DNA of 30,622 nt from a virus, in the IMG/VR virus record IMGVR_UViG_3300046836_000342, positions 1-30,622 of that record. One strand, given 5' to 3'. Of the stretch, positions 7,933-14,570 are shown piece after piece (position 1 is the first letter of the stretch; the number at the start of each line of letters is the position of its first letter). Position numbers and translations under genes: made by a program. The notes beneath the pieces were generated by a model that worked only from the letters and a program-made list of their open reading frames with translations, had not been told where the DNA came from and ran no database searches.

Positions 7933-8510
7933 TTCCCCTCCACGAGTAGTCTCGCCGCCCGAAAATCTGCCTGATCGTCGATGGTCCAGTAGCCTTTCGG
8001 CAATCGCGGCACTTTCGGCGCGTCATGTGCACCAAAGAGTGCATACGTGATGTGCTCTCGCTTGTACTTGTCCTGGGTGACCGAGTTCGCCACATCCAAC
8101 ATCTCGAGTGTGAACGCTTCGCCGCCTTGCTCCACCGGCAAGCGTTCACCAGCGACAACGCGCAGACACATCGTCGGCTGTTTGTTCCAATCGTCTGGCG
8201 TCCAACGGACAATCACGGTGTCGGGATGCCAGCGGTACCGATGCGCGCAGAACCAGAAGCGACCGAGAACGTCATGCTCATCGCCATCCCATGCGAATAC
8301 TGTCGCCTTGACCCGCCGCAATTCAGCACCAAGCGGACCAGCATCGTCCTTTGCGGGAATCGCCACCACGACATTTGCCTGACCGAACGCTTCCACCGCC
8401 AACCGCCACGCCCGCGCAATCAACGTCTCGCCGCCAAGTTTGAGAAGCATCTTCTCCTCAAGCCGCGTGCTCTTGAGTCGTGACTGGATGATGCAGAGCG
8501 GCGGAATCAC
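7929..8510 (-). CDS. spsF: CMP-sugar cytidylyltransferase, SpsF type
   Basis: 193 aa from GTG 8510, which forms a GTGA overlap with the previous stop; the frame is open further upstream but only within the preceding gene. The nucleotide-binding signature IIQSRLKSTRLEEKMLLKL (7-25) matches the I-x-(A/S)-R-x-x-S-x-R-L-x-x-K loop of SpsF and related nucleotidyltransferases. FAWDGDEHDVLGRF and the acidic DDW region follow. The family activates 8- or 9-carbon acid sugars as CMP derivatives (PseF/SpsF role). It is shorter than the usual ~230-240 aa, so the C-terminal part is reduced. Confidence 0.82.
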   Translation of the reverse strand: MIPPLCIIQSRLKSTRLEEKMLLKLGGETLIARAWRLAVEAFGQANVVVAIPAKDDAGPLGAELRRVKATVFAWDGDEHDVLGRFWFCAHRYRWHPDTVIVRWTPDDWNKQPTMCLRVVAGERLPVEQGGEAFTLEMLDVANSVTQDKYKREHITYALFGAHDAPKVPRLPKGYWTIDDQADFRAARLLVEGN

Positions 8511-8857
8511 TGGACCGGCACCCCGAACCGCTCCGTCAGATGCAAGTACCGATGGATCTCCATCATCCCGTTCTGCTTCATCAGGTACACCCGCTGCCCG
8601 AATCGGTCCACGTCTTTGCACCACAAACAGTTGTCCCACATGGAATTTGACGGGTCTCGGACATAGGCCGCGCACCAATCGACAGCGAGATGTAAGCCCT
8701 CATCACTATCCGGTACCTGGCCCGCATGCGTGAGTAGGACAGGACTGAGTAAGTACGGCTCAATCTGTGGTGTGTACATGAACAACTCGCCGAGATACCA
8801 GATCTGCGACGTGTTGAACAGAATCGGGCGAGACGTCACGAGTTCGGCGAGCGTCAT
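8507..8857 (-). CDS. Unknown protein in sugar operon
   Basis: 116 aa, coupled by 4-nt overlaps to the DUF218 gene before it and the cytidylyltransferase gene after it. It is rich in aromatic residues (SQIWYLGELFMYTP), has a CLWCKDVDRFG segment and ends HRYLHLTERFGVPVQ. There is no membrane helix and no recognisable acetyltransferase or hydrolase motif. Its position makes it a candidate for one of the pathway steps not otherwise seen (acetyl transfer or UDP release), but nothing in the sequence proves this. Confidence 0.7.
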   Translation of the reverse strand: MTLAELVTSRPILFNTSQIWYLGELFMYTPQIEPYLLSPVLLTHAGQVPDSDEGLHLAVDWCAAYVRDPSNSMWDNCLWCKDVDRFGQRVYLMKQNGMMEIHRYLHLTERFGVPVQ

Positions 8858-9456
8858 ACGACCGGCGCCGGCTGATGTTTTGACAGATACAAAATCCCGT
8901 CCTCGTAACTCGCCACATGGCTAATGGCCTGGTAGAGCGTGATCTTGCTTCGCTCATGCGTTAAGAGTTCGCGACGCGTGGAATCCATCCCCGCTGGCTT
9001 TTCCTCCCACGATGCGGAATGGGCAGGGACAGGGATAATGCGGATTCGCTCTGCGGCCGGCTCCTCGATCAATGCTTGGACAAACGTCAGAAAGGCGCGC
9101 GGTAGGTGATAGGCCGATGCAACGAGAATCAGCTTGGACCATCCGCGATCTAGCGCGAGGTCGATCATGTTGACGGCCTGCTCACGCGTGTTCCTCGAGC
9201 CGCCCTCCATCATCATCTTGTCAGGACTGATGCCGTAGGGCGAGCCGAGTAGGGCGCGATACGAGTGCATGGCGTCGATGAATTGCGGCGGCTCGTGCAG
9301 CCCACCCGAGAGCACAACGAGTGGCGCGAGCCCCATGCGAAAGGCGTGGTAAGCCGTCCGGTATCGGGGCTCGGCATCCTCGCCACACAGGCAGACGATA
9401 GCGTCCGATTTCGCGGGCGGTGTCGTGAACAACATGGCGAGGAAATCGGGGTTCAT
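8854..9456 (-). CDS. DUF218 / YdcF-SanA-ElyC family protein
   Basis: 200 aa. DAIVCLCGEDAEPRY (18-32), LVVLSGG (46-52), GGSRNTREQA (85-94) and LILVASAYHLPRA (109-121) are the characteristic DUF218 blocks. Bacterial members (SanA, ElyC, YdcF) act at the cell envelope or in glycan metabolism, but their chemistry is poorly known. No signal peptide is seen, so it should be cytoplasmic. It sits between the NeuB-like gene and an unknown gene with 4-nt overlaps on both sides, tying it to nonulosonate synthesis. Confidence 0.85.
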   Translation of the reverse strand: MNPDFLAMLFTTPPAKSDAIVCLCGEDAEPRYRTAYHAFRMGLAPLVVLSGGLHEPPQFIDAMHSYRALLGSPYGISPDKMMMEGGSRNTREQAVNMIDLALDRGWSKLILVASAYHLPRAFLTFVQALIEEPAAERIRIIPVPAHSASWEEKPAGMDSTRRELLTHERSKITLYQAISHVASYEDGILYLSKHQPAPVV

Positions 9457-10226
9457 GCCAGCATCGCCTCAACATCACGAACGCGGCGGATCATCTCCCC
9501 AAATTGGACGTCAGTAAGACTCACATTGCTTTCAAGTTCCGATGGCTCGTCCCAGAGCATGAAATGCGCTTCAAGAACTACTGCGCCGCGCGAGGCCGCG
9601 ACAATGCAGGGCTCGATACTCGTCCCGTGGTACGAGAAGCCATCATAATTATTTTCCGTGTCGACGCGGGATAGCTCGAGCGCCGTCTGTGGGTACCCCG
9701 GAGCGCACCAGAGCCACAGACATTCACCATTCTCGTCCAGATTATACCAGCCCTGCGCCGTGCTGATGATCTTCGGCTTGCCCGCGAGCCGCGTCCGCAC
9801 GAGGTCCATGAAGGGGCTATAAGCGTCACTATCAAGCGCCGCGATTTTCCAGACCGGATTGCCGATTGATTCCAACAGATCCATTGACTCAGGGCCGAAC
9901 ACCGATGAGAAAATCGGGAGGCCAATGGACGCCGCATGAGCATAGAGCGGCGCGAACCATTCGCGGGGCGTCATTGCGCGCGTGTAGAGATCACGCATCG
10001 ACATGCCCTGATCGCCCCATCGTGCTGGCGCTGGCCCATCACCGCCGCGCAGAGCCAGCAACTCCTCGACGCCATAGCATTGTAGCTTTGCCGCAGATGC
10101 ACCTGACGCCTTTGCGGCATCAAGTAATCGGACAGCTCGGCCGTAGTCCCCATTGTGCGCGTTTCCAATCTCGGCAATGCACGCGACAGGACATCCGTGG
10201 CCAATCTCGAGAGGGCCGATGTTCAT
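9453..10226 (-). CDS. pseI: NeuB/PseI/SpsE-family nonulosonic acid synthase (short form)
   Basis: 257 aa from ATG 10226 (ATGA overlap with pseB). TIM-barrel synthase that condenses phosphoenolpyruvate with a 6-carbon amino sugar. IAEIGNAHNGD (17-27) is the signature opening; AAKLQCYG (45-52), KIISTAQG (152-159), CAPGYPQ (174-180) and LEAHFML (218-224) align with the barrel strands. Two oddities stand out. The C-terminal SAF/antifreeze-like domain of the usual ~340-aa enzymes is absent, and the usual G-(Y/L)-S-D-H-T motif reads GFSYHGT (196-202). The fold assignment is firm; product identity (pseudaminic, legionaminic or other) is not determined. Confidence 0.87.
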   Translation of the reverse strand: MNIGPLEIGHGCPVACIAEIGNAHNGDYGRAVRLLDAAKASGASAAKLQCYGVEELLALRGGDGPAPARWGDQGMSMRDLYTRAMTPREWFAPLYAHAASIGLPIFSSVFGPESMDLLESIGNPVWKIAALDSDAYSPFMDLVRTRLAGKPKIISTAQGWYNLDENGECLWLWCAPGYPQTALELSRVDTENNYDGFSYHGTSIEPCIVAASRGAVVLEAHFMLWDEPSELESNVSLTDVQFGEMIRRVRDVEAMLA

Positions 10227-11257
10227 GCGACCAGCTCGCGCAACTCGTCGACACTGAGCTGCATTGGGTTCGTATCCGAACGATATGAGAAGTCGGCCGG
10301 CACGGATGGATAACACGGCATGGACGGCGGAGATTCCCACCACGGTCTGGTGCCATTCGCGGTATTCGGCAACCGCCACGTCGCGGATTCGGGCTCGATG
10401 ATGTAGTGCGTCCCGGCGTCGTATGTCGTCCGAGATTCCTCACTCGAGATTAGCGTTTCGTGCATCCGCTCACCCGGCCCTAATCCCGTTTCGACATGGC
10501 CGGGTTCGTACAACCCAGGGCCGACGACGGCGCGGGCAAGATCGAGAACGATGGCACTGCCGACCTTGGGGATGAAGACTTCGCCGCCTTTCATCTCGCG
10601 GAAGGCCAAGAGGACGAGATCGACCGCCTGATCAATCGTCATCCAGAACCGCGTTGCATTCTCGCAACTGATGGTCAGCGGTAAGTTGCGGTCTCGCTGG
10701 CCCTTGAAGATGCCAAGCACCGACCCGCGCGAGCCGAGAACATTGCCATATCTCGTCGCGGACAACTTTGTCGCATGGCCCGCTGCGTACACGTTTGAGG
10801 CAATCCACAGCCGCTCGGCCGTGAACTTGGTCGCACCGTAAAGCGTATGGGCGGCCGGCGCTTTATCAGTCGAGAGAAAGACGGCCTTGTGGACACCGGC
10901 GAGGATTGCAGCACTCGCGACATGGTGCGTCCCAATCACATTTGTGAGGGTCGCCTCCCACGGGTCGGCCTCACAGGCTTCAACCCGCTTCATCGCCGCG
11001 GCATGAACGACCAGGTGGACGCCGTTCATGGCTTGCACGAGTCGGTCTCGGTCCCGAACATCCCCAATGAACCATCGGACGCGGGAATCCGGAAACTCGG
11101 CCTTCATCTGGGATTGCTTGAGCTCATCGCGGGAAAAGACGACGAGACGGCCGACGTCATCGGCTAAGGCTCGACGGACGAAGGCATGGCCAAAACTTCC
11201 CGTGGCCCCGGTACAGAGCACGGAACGACCAGTCAGCGGGCTATCCACGTAGGGCAA
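10223..11257 (-). CDS. pseB: UDP-GlcNAc 4,6-dehydratase, PseB/CapD type
   Basis: 344 aa, SDR-family NAD(P)-dependent dehydratase that opens the pathway by converting UDP-GlcNAc to a 4-keto-6-deoxy sugar. The dinucleotide loop is TGATGSFG (16-23). FSRDELKQ (41-48), GDVRDRDRL, HAAAMKRVEACE (85-96) and STDKA (129-133) are classic for PseB. The YxxxK pair is Y140/K144 in LYGATK. It starts at TTG 11257, supported by GGAGAG about 9-11 nt upstream; there is no better start. First gene of an eight-gene chain in which every junction overlaps by 4 nt. A candidate promoter and operator lie just upstream. Confidence 0.9.
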   Translation of the reverse strand: MPYVDSPLTGRSVLCTGATGSFGHAFVRRALADDVGRLVVFSRDELKQSQMKAEFPDSRVRWFIGDVRDRDRLVQAMNGVHLVVHAAAMKRVEACEADPWEATLTNVIGTHHVASAAILAGVHKAVFLSTDKAPAAHTLYGATKFTAERLWIASNVYAAGHATKLSATRYGNVLGSRGSVLGIFKGQRDRNLPLTISCENATRFWMTIDQAVDLVLLAFREMKGGEVFIPKVGSAIVLDLARAVVGPGLYEPGHVETGLGPGERMHETLISSEESRTTYDAGTHYIIEPESATWRLPNTANGTRPWWESPPSMPCYPSVPADFSYRSDTNPMQLSVDELRELVA

Positions 11258-11300
11258 TCAAGAGGACTCTCCGTCGTGTGCGGGGCGGCGAGACGCGGAC

Positions 11301-11306
11301 AGTATA
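11301..11306 (-). promoter_or_regulatory. Candidate -10 of the sugar-operon promoter
   Basis: TATACT on the minus strand (5 of 6 to TATAAT) in the 87-nt gap between the nuclease stop and the pseB start. The hexamer 17 nt upstream, TAGCGC, is a poor -35, so the promoter would be weak alone. Transcription would start near 11294, leaving a leader of about 37 nt before the TTG start codon. Confidence 0.45.
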
Positions 11307-11326
11307 ACGAGTTACCGAGAATCGCG

Positions 11327-11343
11327 CTAGCGAATATCGCAAG
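11327..11343. promoter_or_regulatory. Candidate operator upstream of pseB (near-copy of the lysogeny operator)
   Basis: The minus strand reads CTTGCGATATTCGCTAG, matching the lysogeny operator at 20454-20470 (CTTGCGACTTTCGCAAG) at 14 of 17 positions and 13 of 14 arm positions. It lies wholly in the intergenic gap, right after the nuclease stop. Its centre (11335) is about -41 from the start implied by the -10 box at 11301-11306, the position used by activators that touch RNA polymerase at the -35 region. Binding is inferred from sequence similarity. Confidence 0.55.
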
Positions 11344-11344
11344 C

Positions 11345-11824
11345 CTAATGTGCGAATGTGCCGCGTGAAACCTCGACGAGGAGCACTCGGAGCGCGTCCA
11401 AGGTTGCCTGTGTCGTCAGCCCATCGGGCGTCGTGCGATACAGCCGCCAGCCCAATTGATTCGCGCGATTGTACTTCTCCATGTCCGCGGCGTATCCCGA
11501 ACCGCGCGTGTGTCGACCGCGCGTCCAGATACCGCCCTCCACCTCGATTGCGATCTTTTGTTCCGGAAACGCAAAGTCGAATGCCCACTTGCGAGGACGG
11601 GCAAAGCGAAACTCGGGAATCGGGCGTGGAAGGCCCACAGCGGCCAGGACGGCCAGAAACAGCGCAGTCGTCGCGTCCTGGGGTTTAGTGAGCTTGGCGG
11701 GGCGCTTCCGGGGCGGGGACGGGGATTGTGGCGCGCCATGCTGGGCCTGAGCCTTGCTTCGTGGCACGCCGAGCCGAACGAGCGCTTCTACCGTCTCGTC
11801 CGGTGTCATGCCGAAGTCGGTCAC
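11345..11824 (-). CDS. PD-(D/E)XK endonuclease-like protein
   Basis: 159 aa. The core is KWAFDFAFPEQKIAIEVEGG (79-98): D83, then E94 and E96 in the I-E-V-E strand, with a following W/G/H-rich segment (GIWTRGRH) and DMEKYNRANQLGWRLYR (114-130). This is the pattern of small phage nucleases related to very-short-patch-repair/DUF559 enzymes and Holliday-junction-type resolvases. The canonical Lys of E-x-K is replaced, as often in this subgroup. The start is GTG 11824 (an ATG lies 5 codons in); neither has a good ribosome site. It is the last gene of the early/replication operon. Confidence 0.75.
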   Translation of the reverse strand: MTDFGMTPDETVEALVRLGVPRSKAQAQHGAPQSPSPPRKRPAKLTKPQDATTALFLAVLAAVGLPRPIPEFRFARPRKWAFDFAFPEQKIAIEVEGGIWTRGRHTRGSGYAADMEKYNRANQLGWRLYRTTPDGLTTQATLDALRVLLVEVSRGTFAH

Positions 11825-11878
11825 GGGGCGACGCGGTAGAGAAGGGAGAGGGTCACGCGGCGCCGTCAGTTTCGGCGT

Positions 11879-12001
11879 TCATGGTTTCGGTGTCTCCGGA
11901 CGCGCGATGTACGTGAGCTTTCCGTCAGTGAATCGGGCGACGAATCGCGGATAGTCAGGCGCGATGCAGCCAACGAACTCCACGTCGCCGTGATAGTTCA
12001 T
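11879..12001 (-). CDS. Small unknown protein
   Basis: 40 aa: MNYHGDVEFVGCIAPDYPRF then a short polar stretch ending RPETPKP. GGGAGG lies directly upstream of the ATG with only 2-3 nt spacing. It overlaps the end of the preceding membrane-protein gene by 47 nt. No family is recognised. The next 54 nt to the nuclease start hold nothing I can support. Confidence 0.45.
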   Translation of the reverse strand: MNYHGDVEFVGCIAPDYPRFVARFTDGKLTYIARPETPKP

Positions 12002-12308
12002 GTCCTCCCAGCCGCGATGCACGGGCGTTATCATGCCGCCCTGCGTGTCGCGAAGGTTCCTGGCTCGGCGTGCGAGCCTTCGCGAACTTTTCGAGCCGTT
12101 CGAGGCGACGCTCGACGTCGGCCGCCGTAATCTCTTTCGTGTCCGTCACGATCCACGCGATGAACGCGGCGACGAAGCAAGCGTAGAGCGTTCCCGCGAC
12201 GCCATAGAGCCATCCGGGCGCGTGGAAGTGATCCAGCGCCAGCCACCAGACGAGCGCCATGTTCAGATACAAACTCGGCCGTGGGGCGCCGCGCTGGGGT
12301 CGCGGCAT
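11955..12308 (-). CDS. Small membrane protein with two predicted spans
   Basis: 117 aa from ATG 12308, which shares one base with the helicase stop (TGATG). Two hydrophobic stretches follow a basic start: about residues 17-26 (ALVWWLALDH, short) and 32-54 (LYGVAGTLYACFVAAFIAWIV). Then comes a charged helix with VERRLERLEKFAKA. The last ~20 residues are Arg-rich and overlap the next gene, so the true C-terminus may be shorter if there is a sequence error. An Arg-rich upstream extension of the frame lies antisense/out of register with the helicase and is rejected. Confidence 0.6.
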   Translation of the reverse strand: MPRPQRGAPRPSLYLNMALVWWLALDHFHAPGWLYGVAGTLYACFVAAFIAWIVTDTKEITAADVERRLERLEKFAKARTPSQEPSRHAGRHDNARASRLGGHELSRRRGVRWLHRA

Positions 12309-13363
12309 CAGAATTCCCTCCCGACGTCGCGGCCCTGTGTTGAGTATTGGTCGACCTCGCGCAGGTCGAGGACACGCTGGTGGCGTACGAAGAGCTTGGC
12401 GACCTGACCGGCCACCGGGCCCTCGAGGCGATGCTTGAGCACCATGACGGCCATCGTGCTCGGCTCGACGACGGTGTCGCGGAGCGCGAGGCCCTGCCGG
12501 ACGAGCTTGAGCTGCTTGTCGCTGATGTTCGACTTGAGCGGCCGATAGACGCCGAGCACCGTGTCCGACTCCTCCTCCTTCGTGCCGCCGCCGCGGAGCG
12601 CGTGGAGACTCGGTGGCATGAACTGCTCGGCGGCGTCGGCGGGTCGGCCCATCTGCGACGCGACGAGCATGACGATGTGATTCTGGACTGCCAACTCTTT
12701 CGCGAGGCGCACCGTCTCGCTCATCTCGTGGAATGAGTTCTTCCCGTCGCCGTGCGCGATGCGATCGACGTGGTCGACGATCACGAACTGGCAACCGAGC
12801 GCGACACCCCAGTCGGTCCAACGCTTGAGACCCGCAGCGTTGATCCGGCGCGTAGTGGCGAAGTGCGCGCGCTCACGGACCCACGGATCCCGCTGCCAGA
12901 CGAGGTGCCGCTGTACTTTGCTCATCGCATCGTCCCAAGTCGGCGTGCCGCGCGCATCGCCAGCGGCCAAGACGACCTTCGGCGGGATGTCCATCGCCAT
13001 GCAGGCCCATTTGACGCGCAGGACGTCGGGCCCCTGCTCGAGGCCGATGTACAAGCCGCAGTGGTCTGACCGGATCAGCGAGTCGAAGAGGTTTTGGAGA
13101 AACAGCGACTTGCCGCCGCCGGTCCGCGCGGCGACGAGGATCAAATCGCCGGGGCACATCGGCCCGGCGAGTGAGGCAAGATCCCGCCAGGGGTAGCGAG
13201 GGAATGTTGACGAGTCCTCGTGAATCCGCGCCGTCGCGTCCGCGAGTTGCGAGTCGATGAGCGTATCCGGGTCGGGCATTTCGGCGACGGCGCGACGTTC
13301 GCGCTCGTCGTCGAGACTGAGCACGGGCCCGACGCGGTCGTAGCGATTCAGCGGCGCGCTCAT
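12308..13363 (-). CDS. DnaB-like replicative helicase (RecA-fold ATPase)
   Basis: 351 aa. The Walker A is AARTGGGKS (78-86), an EQG segment (GLEQG, 107-111) fits helicase motif 1a, and the Walker B is FVIVDHVDR (193-201). The conserved ASQMGRPA follows, as in DnaB/gp41-type helicases. The N-terminal DnaB domain is replaced by a short ~60-residue leader, so this is a RecA-core helicase of the phage type. It unwinds the phage fork and is coupled by ATGA to the initiator gene, the lambda O/P-like arrangement. Confidence 0.85.
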   Translation of the reverse strand: MSAPLNRYDRVGPVLSLDDERERRAVAEMPDPDTLIDSQLADATARIHEDSSTFPRYPWRDLASLAGPMCPGDLILVAARTGGGKSLFLQNLFDSLIRSDHCGLYIGLEQGPDVLRVKWACMAMDIPPKVVLAAGDARGTPTWDDAMSKVQRHLVWQRDPWVRERAHFATTRRINAAGLKRWTDWGVALGCQFVIVDHVDRIAHGDGKNSFHEMSETVRLAKELAVQNHIVMLVASQMGRPADAAEQFMPPSLHALRGGGTKEEESDTVLGVYRPLKSNISDKQLKLVRQGLALRDTVVEPSTMAVMVLKHRLEGPVAGQVAKLFVRHQRVLDLREVDQYSTQGRDVGREF

Positions 13364-14130
13364 TCGGACCTCATGGCGGCGAGGCCGCGTTCGTTGAGGA
13401 AGCCGTTCTCGTCAACGAGCGGGTGATTGACCCACTCGGCGAACGTCTGAGCGAAGCGCGTCAGCGAGACGAATCGCGGCTCGGTGCGCTCGAGGTAAAT
13501 CGCCAGGTGCTCGCCGAGCTCGGCGTCCGTGTTGCCGGCGGTGCGCAACGGCGCGAGGGCCTTAGCGGCTTGCCCGGCGACGCCGGCGAACGATCCGGCA
13601 CCGTACTTCGCTTCCCACACCCCGCACGTCGGCGTGAGCCACGTTTCCCGCGAAGCACTCTCGCCCTCGCCGCGCGGTTTGCGGCGAGAAGGTTGTTGCT
13701 CGGTGGTCGTAGGTCGTAGGTCGTAGGTCGTAGGTCCAAGATCGGAGAGTGAGGATTTCCCGAGACTCTCATGAGACTCTCGTGCGTGTCTCATTTTTGG
13801 GGCTCTAGCGGGGCCCGGGAGGACGTACTTCGAAGGGTGCTCTATCCGTTGGTGGCGCTTCCAGTTAGAGACTTGAATGAGGCGCTGGCCGGAGTCCGAG
13901 ACGTAGCGCACGATTCGGCCGATCTCCGCGAGTCTCATGAGACTCTCACGCGATGTGTCCGAAGATTCGGGAAAAACGAAGCCGTCGATGGCTTTTTCGT
14001 TGTCTAAAAGACGGCCCGCGTCGTCGGCGAAACTGAGCAATCCGAGGAAGACCAAACGGTCGATCGGCGCCATCGGCGCGAGCTTCTCGTCGCCCCAAAA
14101 TTCGGGCTTGACGGTGCGGATTCTGGGCAT
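13360..14130 (-). CDS. Phage replication initiator-like protein
   Basis: 256 aa from ATG 14130; the opening MPRIRTVKPEFWGDEKLA is the standard start of a winged-helix phage replication family (MARIRTIKPEFW-type), so upstream in-frame codons are ignored. FLGLLSFADDAGR (28-40) and SNWKRHQRIEHPSK (88-101) complete the DNA-binding domain. A polar linker (about 108-165) joins a C-terminal helical domain (WLTPTCGVWEAKYG onward) expected to load the helicase encoded next. The linker DNA contains a 7-bp tandem repeat and short palindromes, possibly the replication origin. Confidence 0.8.
   Translation of the reverse strand: MPRIRTVKPEFWGDEKLAPMAPIDRLVFLGLLSFADDAGRLLDNEKAIDGFVFPESSDTSRESLMRLAEIGRIVRYVSDSGQRLIQVSNWKRHQRIEHPSKYVLPGPARAPKMRHARESHESLGKSSLSDLGPTTYDLRPTTTEQQPSRRKPRGEGESASRETWLTPTCGVWEAKYGAGSFAGVAGQAAKALAPLRTAGNTDAELGEHLAIYLERTEPRFVSLTRFAQTFAEWVNHPLVDENGFLNERGLAAMRSE
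13706..13736. repeat. 7-bp tandem repeat inside the initiator gene
   Basis: GTCGTAG is repeated 4.4 times on the plus strand. The unit is not a multiple of three, so gain or loss of one copy would shift the frame of the initiator near residue 135. Three units equal 21 bp, which would keep the frame. Confidence 0.9.
13767..13947. repeat. Pair of 15-bp repeats with a 16-bp palindrome (possible origin elements)
   Basis: TCTCATGAGACTCTC occurs at 13767-13781 and 13933-13947, in the same orientation. The second copy lies in a perfect palindrome GAGTCTCATGAGACTC (13930-13945). Both are within the initiator gene, where lambda-type phages keep the iterons bound by their own initiator. The repeats are seen; the origin role is inferred. 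Confidence 0.4.
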
Positions 14131-14315
14131 CAGCGGCGCCTCGTTGCGCGCGCAAGAATTCGACGCCGCTTCGCTTCGTCTTCCGAGGTTGAGCGAGGCG
14201 TCGTGGGGTGGGAAATACGGGCGAGCACGCGGCCGAGGATGGTCGAGACGTGTTCGGGCTGGCGGGCGAAGTGGCCGCTTGGCGACGGGAGCTTCGGTCG
14301 CTCGTAGGCGCTCAC
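14130..14315 (-). CDS. Small basic protein
   Basis: 61 aa from GTG 14315, with GGAG 7 nt upstream. It begins MSAYERPKLPSPSGHFARQP and ends in an Arg-rich tail (EDEAKRRRILARATRRR). Its stop shares one base with the initiator start (TGATG), so it is probably translated. No family is recognised; the basic tail suggests nucleic-acid contact. Confidence 0.5.
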   Translation of the reverse strand: MSAYERPKLPSPSGHFARQPEHVSTILGRVLARISHPTTPRSTSEDEAKRRRILARATRRR

Positions 14316-14539
14316 TTCGCGACTCCGGCGCCGACATCAGCAGACCGGTGGACCGGGCTTTCGGCCTGTATCCCTGGCTGTAACGCCCGCGCGGATTTCT
14401 CACTCGAGGCGGGAAAGAGCCGGTTACTAGCCCGTGCGCTAAACGCCCATCTGTGCGCGACTTCTATAGTATGGGCGCGGGACGACGTTGGCCGTCCCTG
14501 TTCCGCCACAAAACCTAATAAGCTACGGTTTCGCGTCAT
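14312..14539 (-). CDS. Possible small protein, overlapping the candidate att region
   Basis: 75 aa. It fits the 4-nt overlap pattern at both ends (ATGA with the integrase stop, GTGA with the next gene), which favours translation. The sequence has no recognisable pattern and an unremarkable, Ser/Ala/Arg-rich composition. The same DNA carries a repeat pair and hairpins that suggest an attachment site, so the frame may be incidental. Confidence 0.35.
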   Translation of the reverse strand: MTRNRSLLGFVAEQGRPTSSRAHTIEVAHRWAFSARASNRLFPASSEKSARALQPGIQAESPVHRSADVGAGVAK

Positions 14540-14570
14540 TCGCTATTTCCTGTATCGCTGGCTGTAACGC
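14365..14570. repeat. 22-bp direct repeat pair beside integrase (candidate attP arms)
   Basis: Bases 14365-14386 and 14549-14570 match at 21 of 22 positions (core GGCTGTAACGC shared). The right copy covers the last codons of the integrase gene. Between them lie inverted repeats CGCCCAT/ATGGGCG (14444-14450 and 14471-14477) and GGGACG/CGTCCC (14479-14484 and 14493-14498). Repeats next to int are typical of attP arm or core sites; the crossover point is not identified. Confidence 0.5.

Noticed and set aside
8511-8678. N-terminal extension of the cytidylyltransferase beyond GTG 8510.
   Set aside because: The added residues have no nucleotidyltransferase character and overlap the 116-aa gene by about 170 nt, whereas the GTG gives a clean GTGA junction and starts just before the IIQSR motif.
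12309-12821. Upstream extension of the small membrane-protein frame to 288 residues.
   Set aside because: The extension is Arg/His/Ala-rich and lies out of register within the helicase gene; the ATG at 12308 forms the expected TGATG junction.
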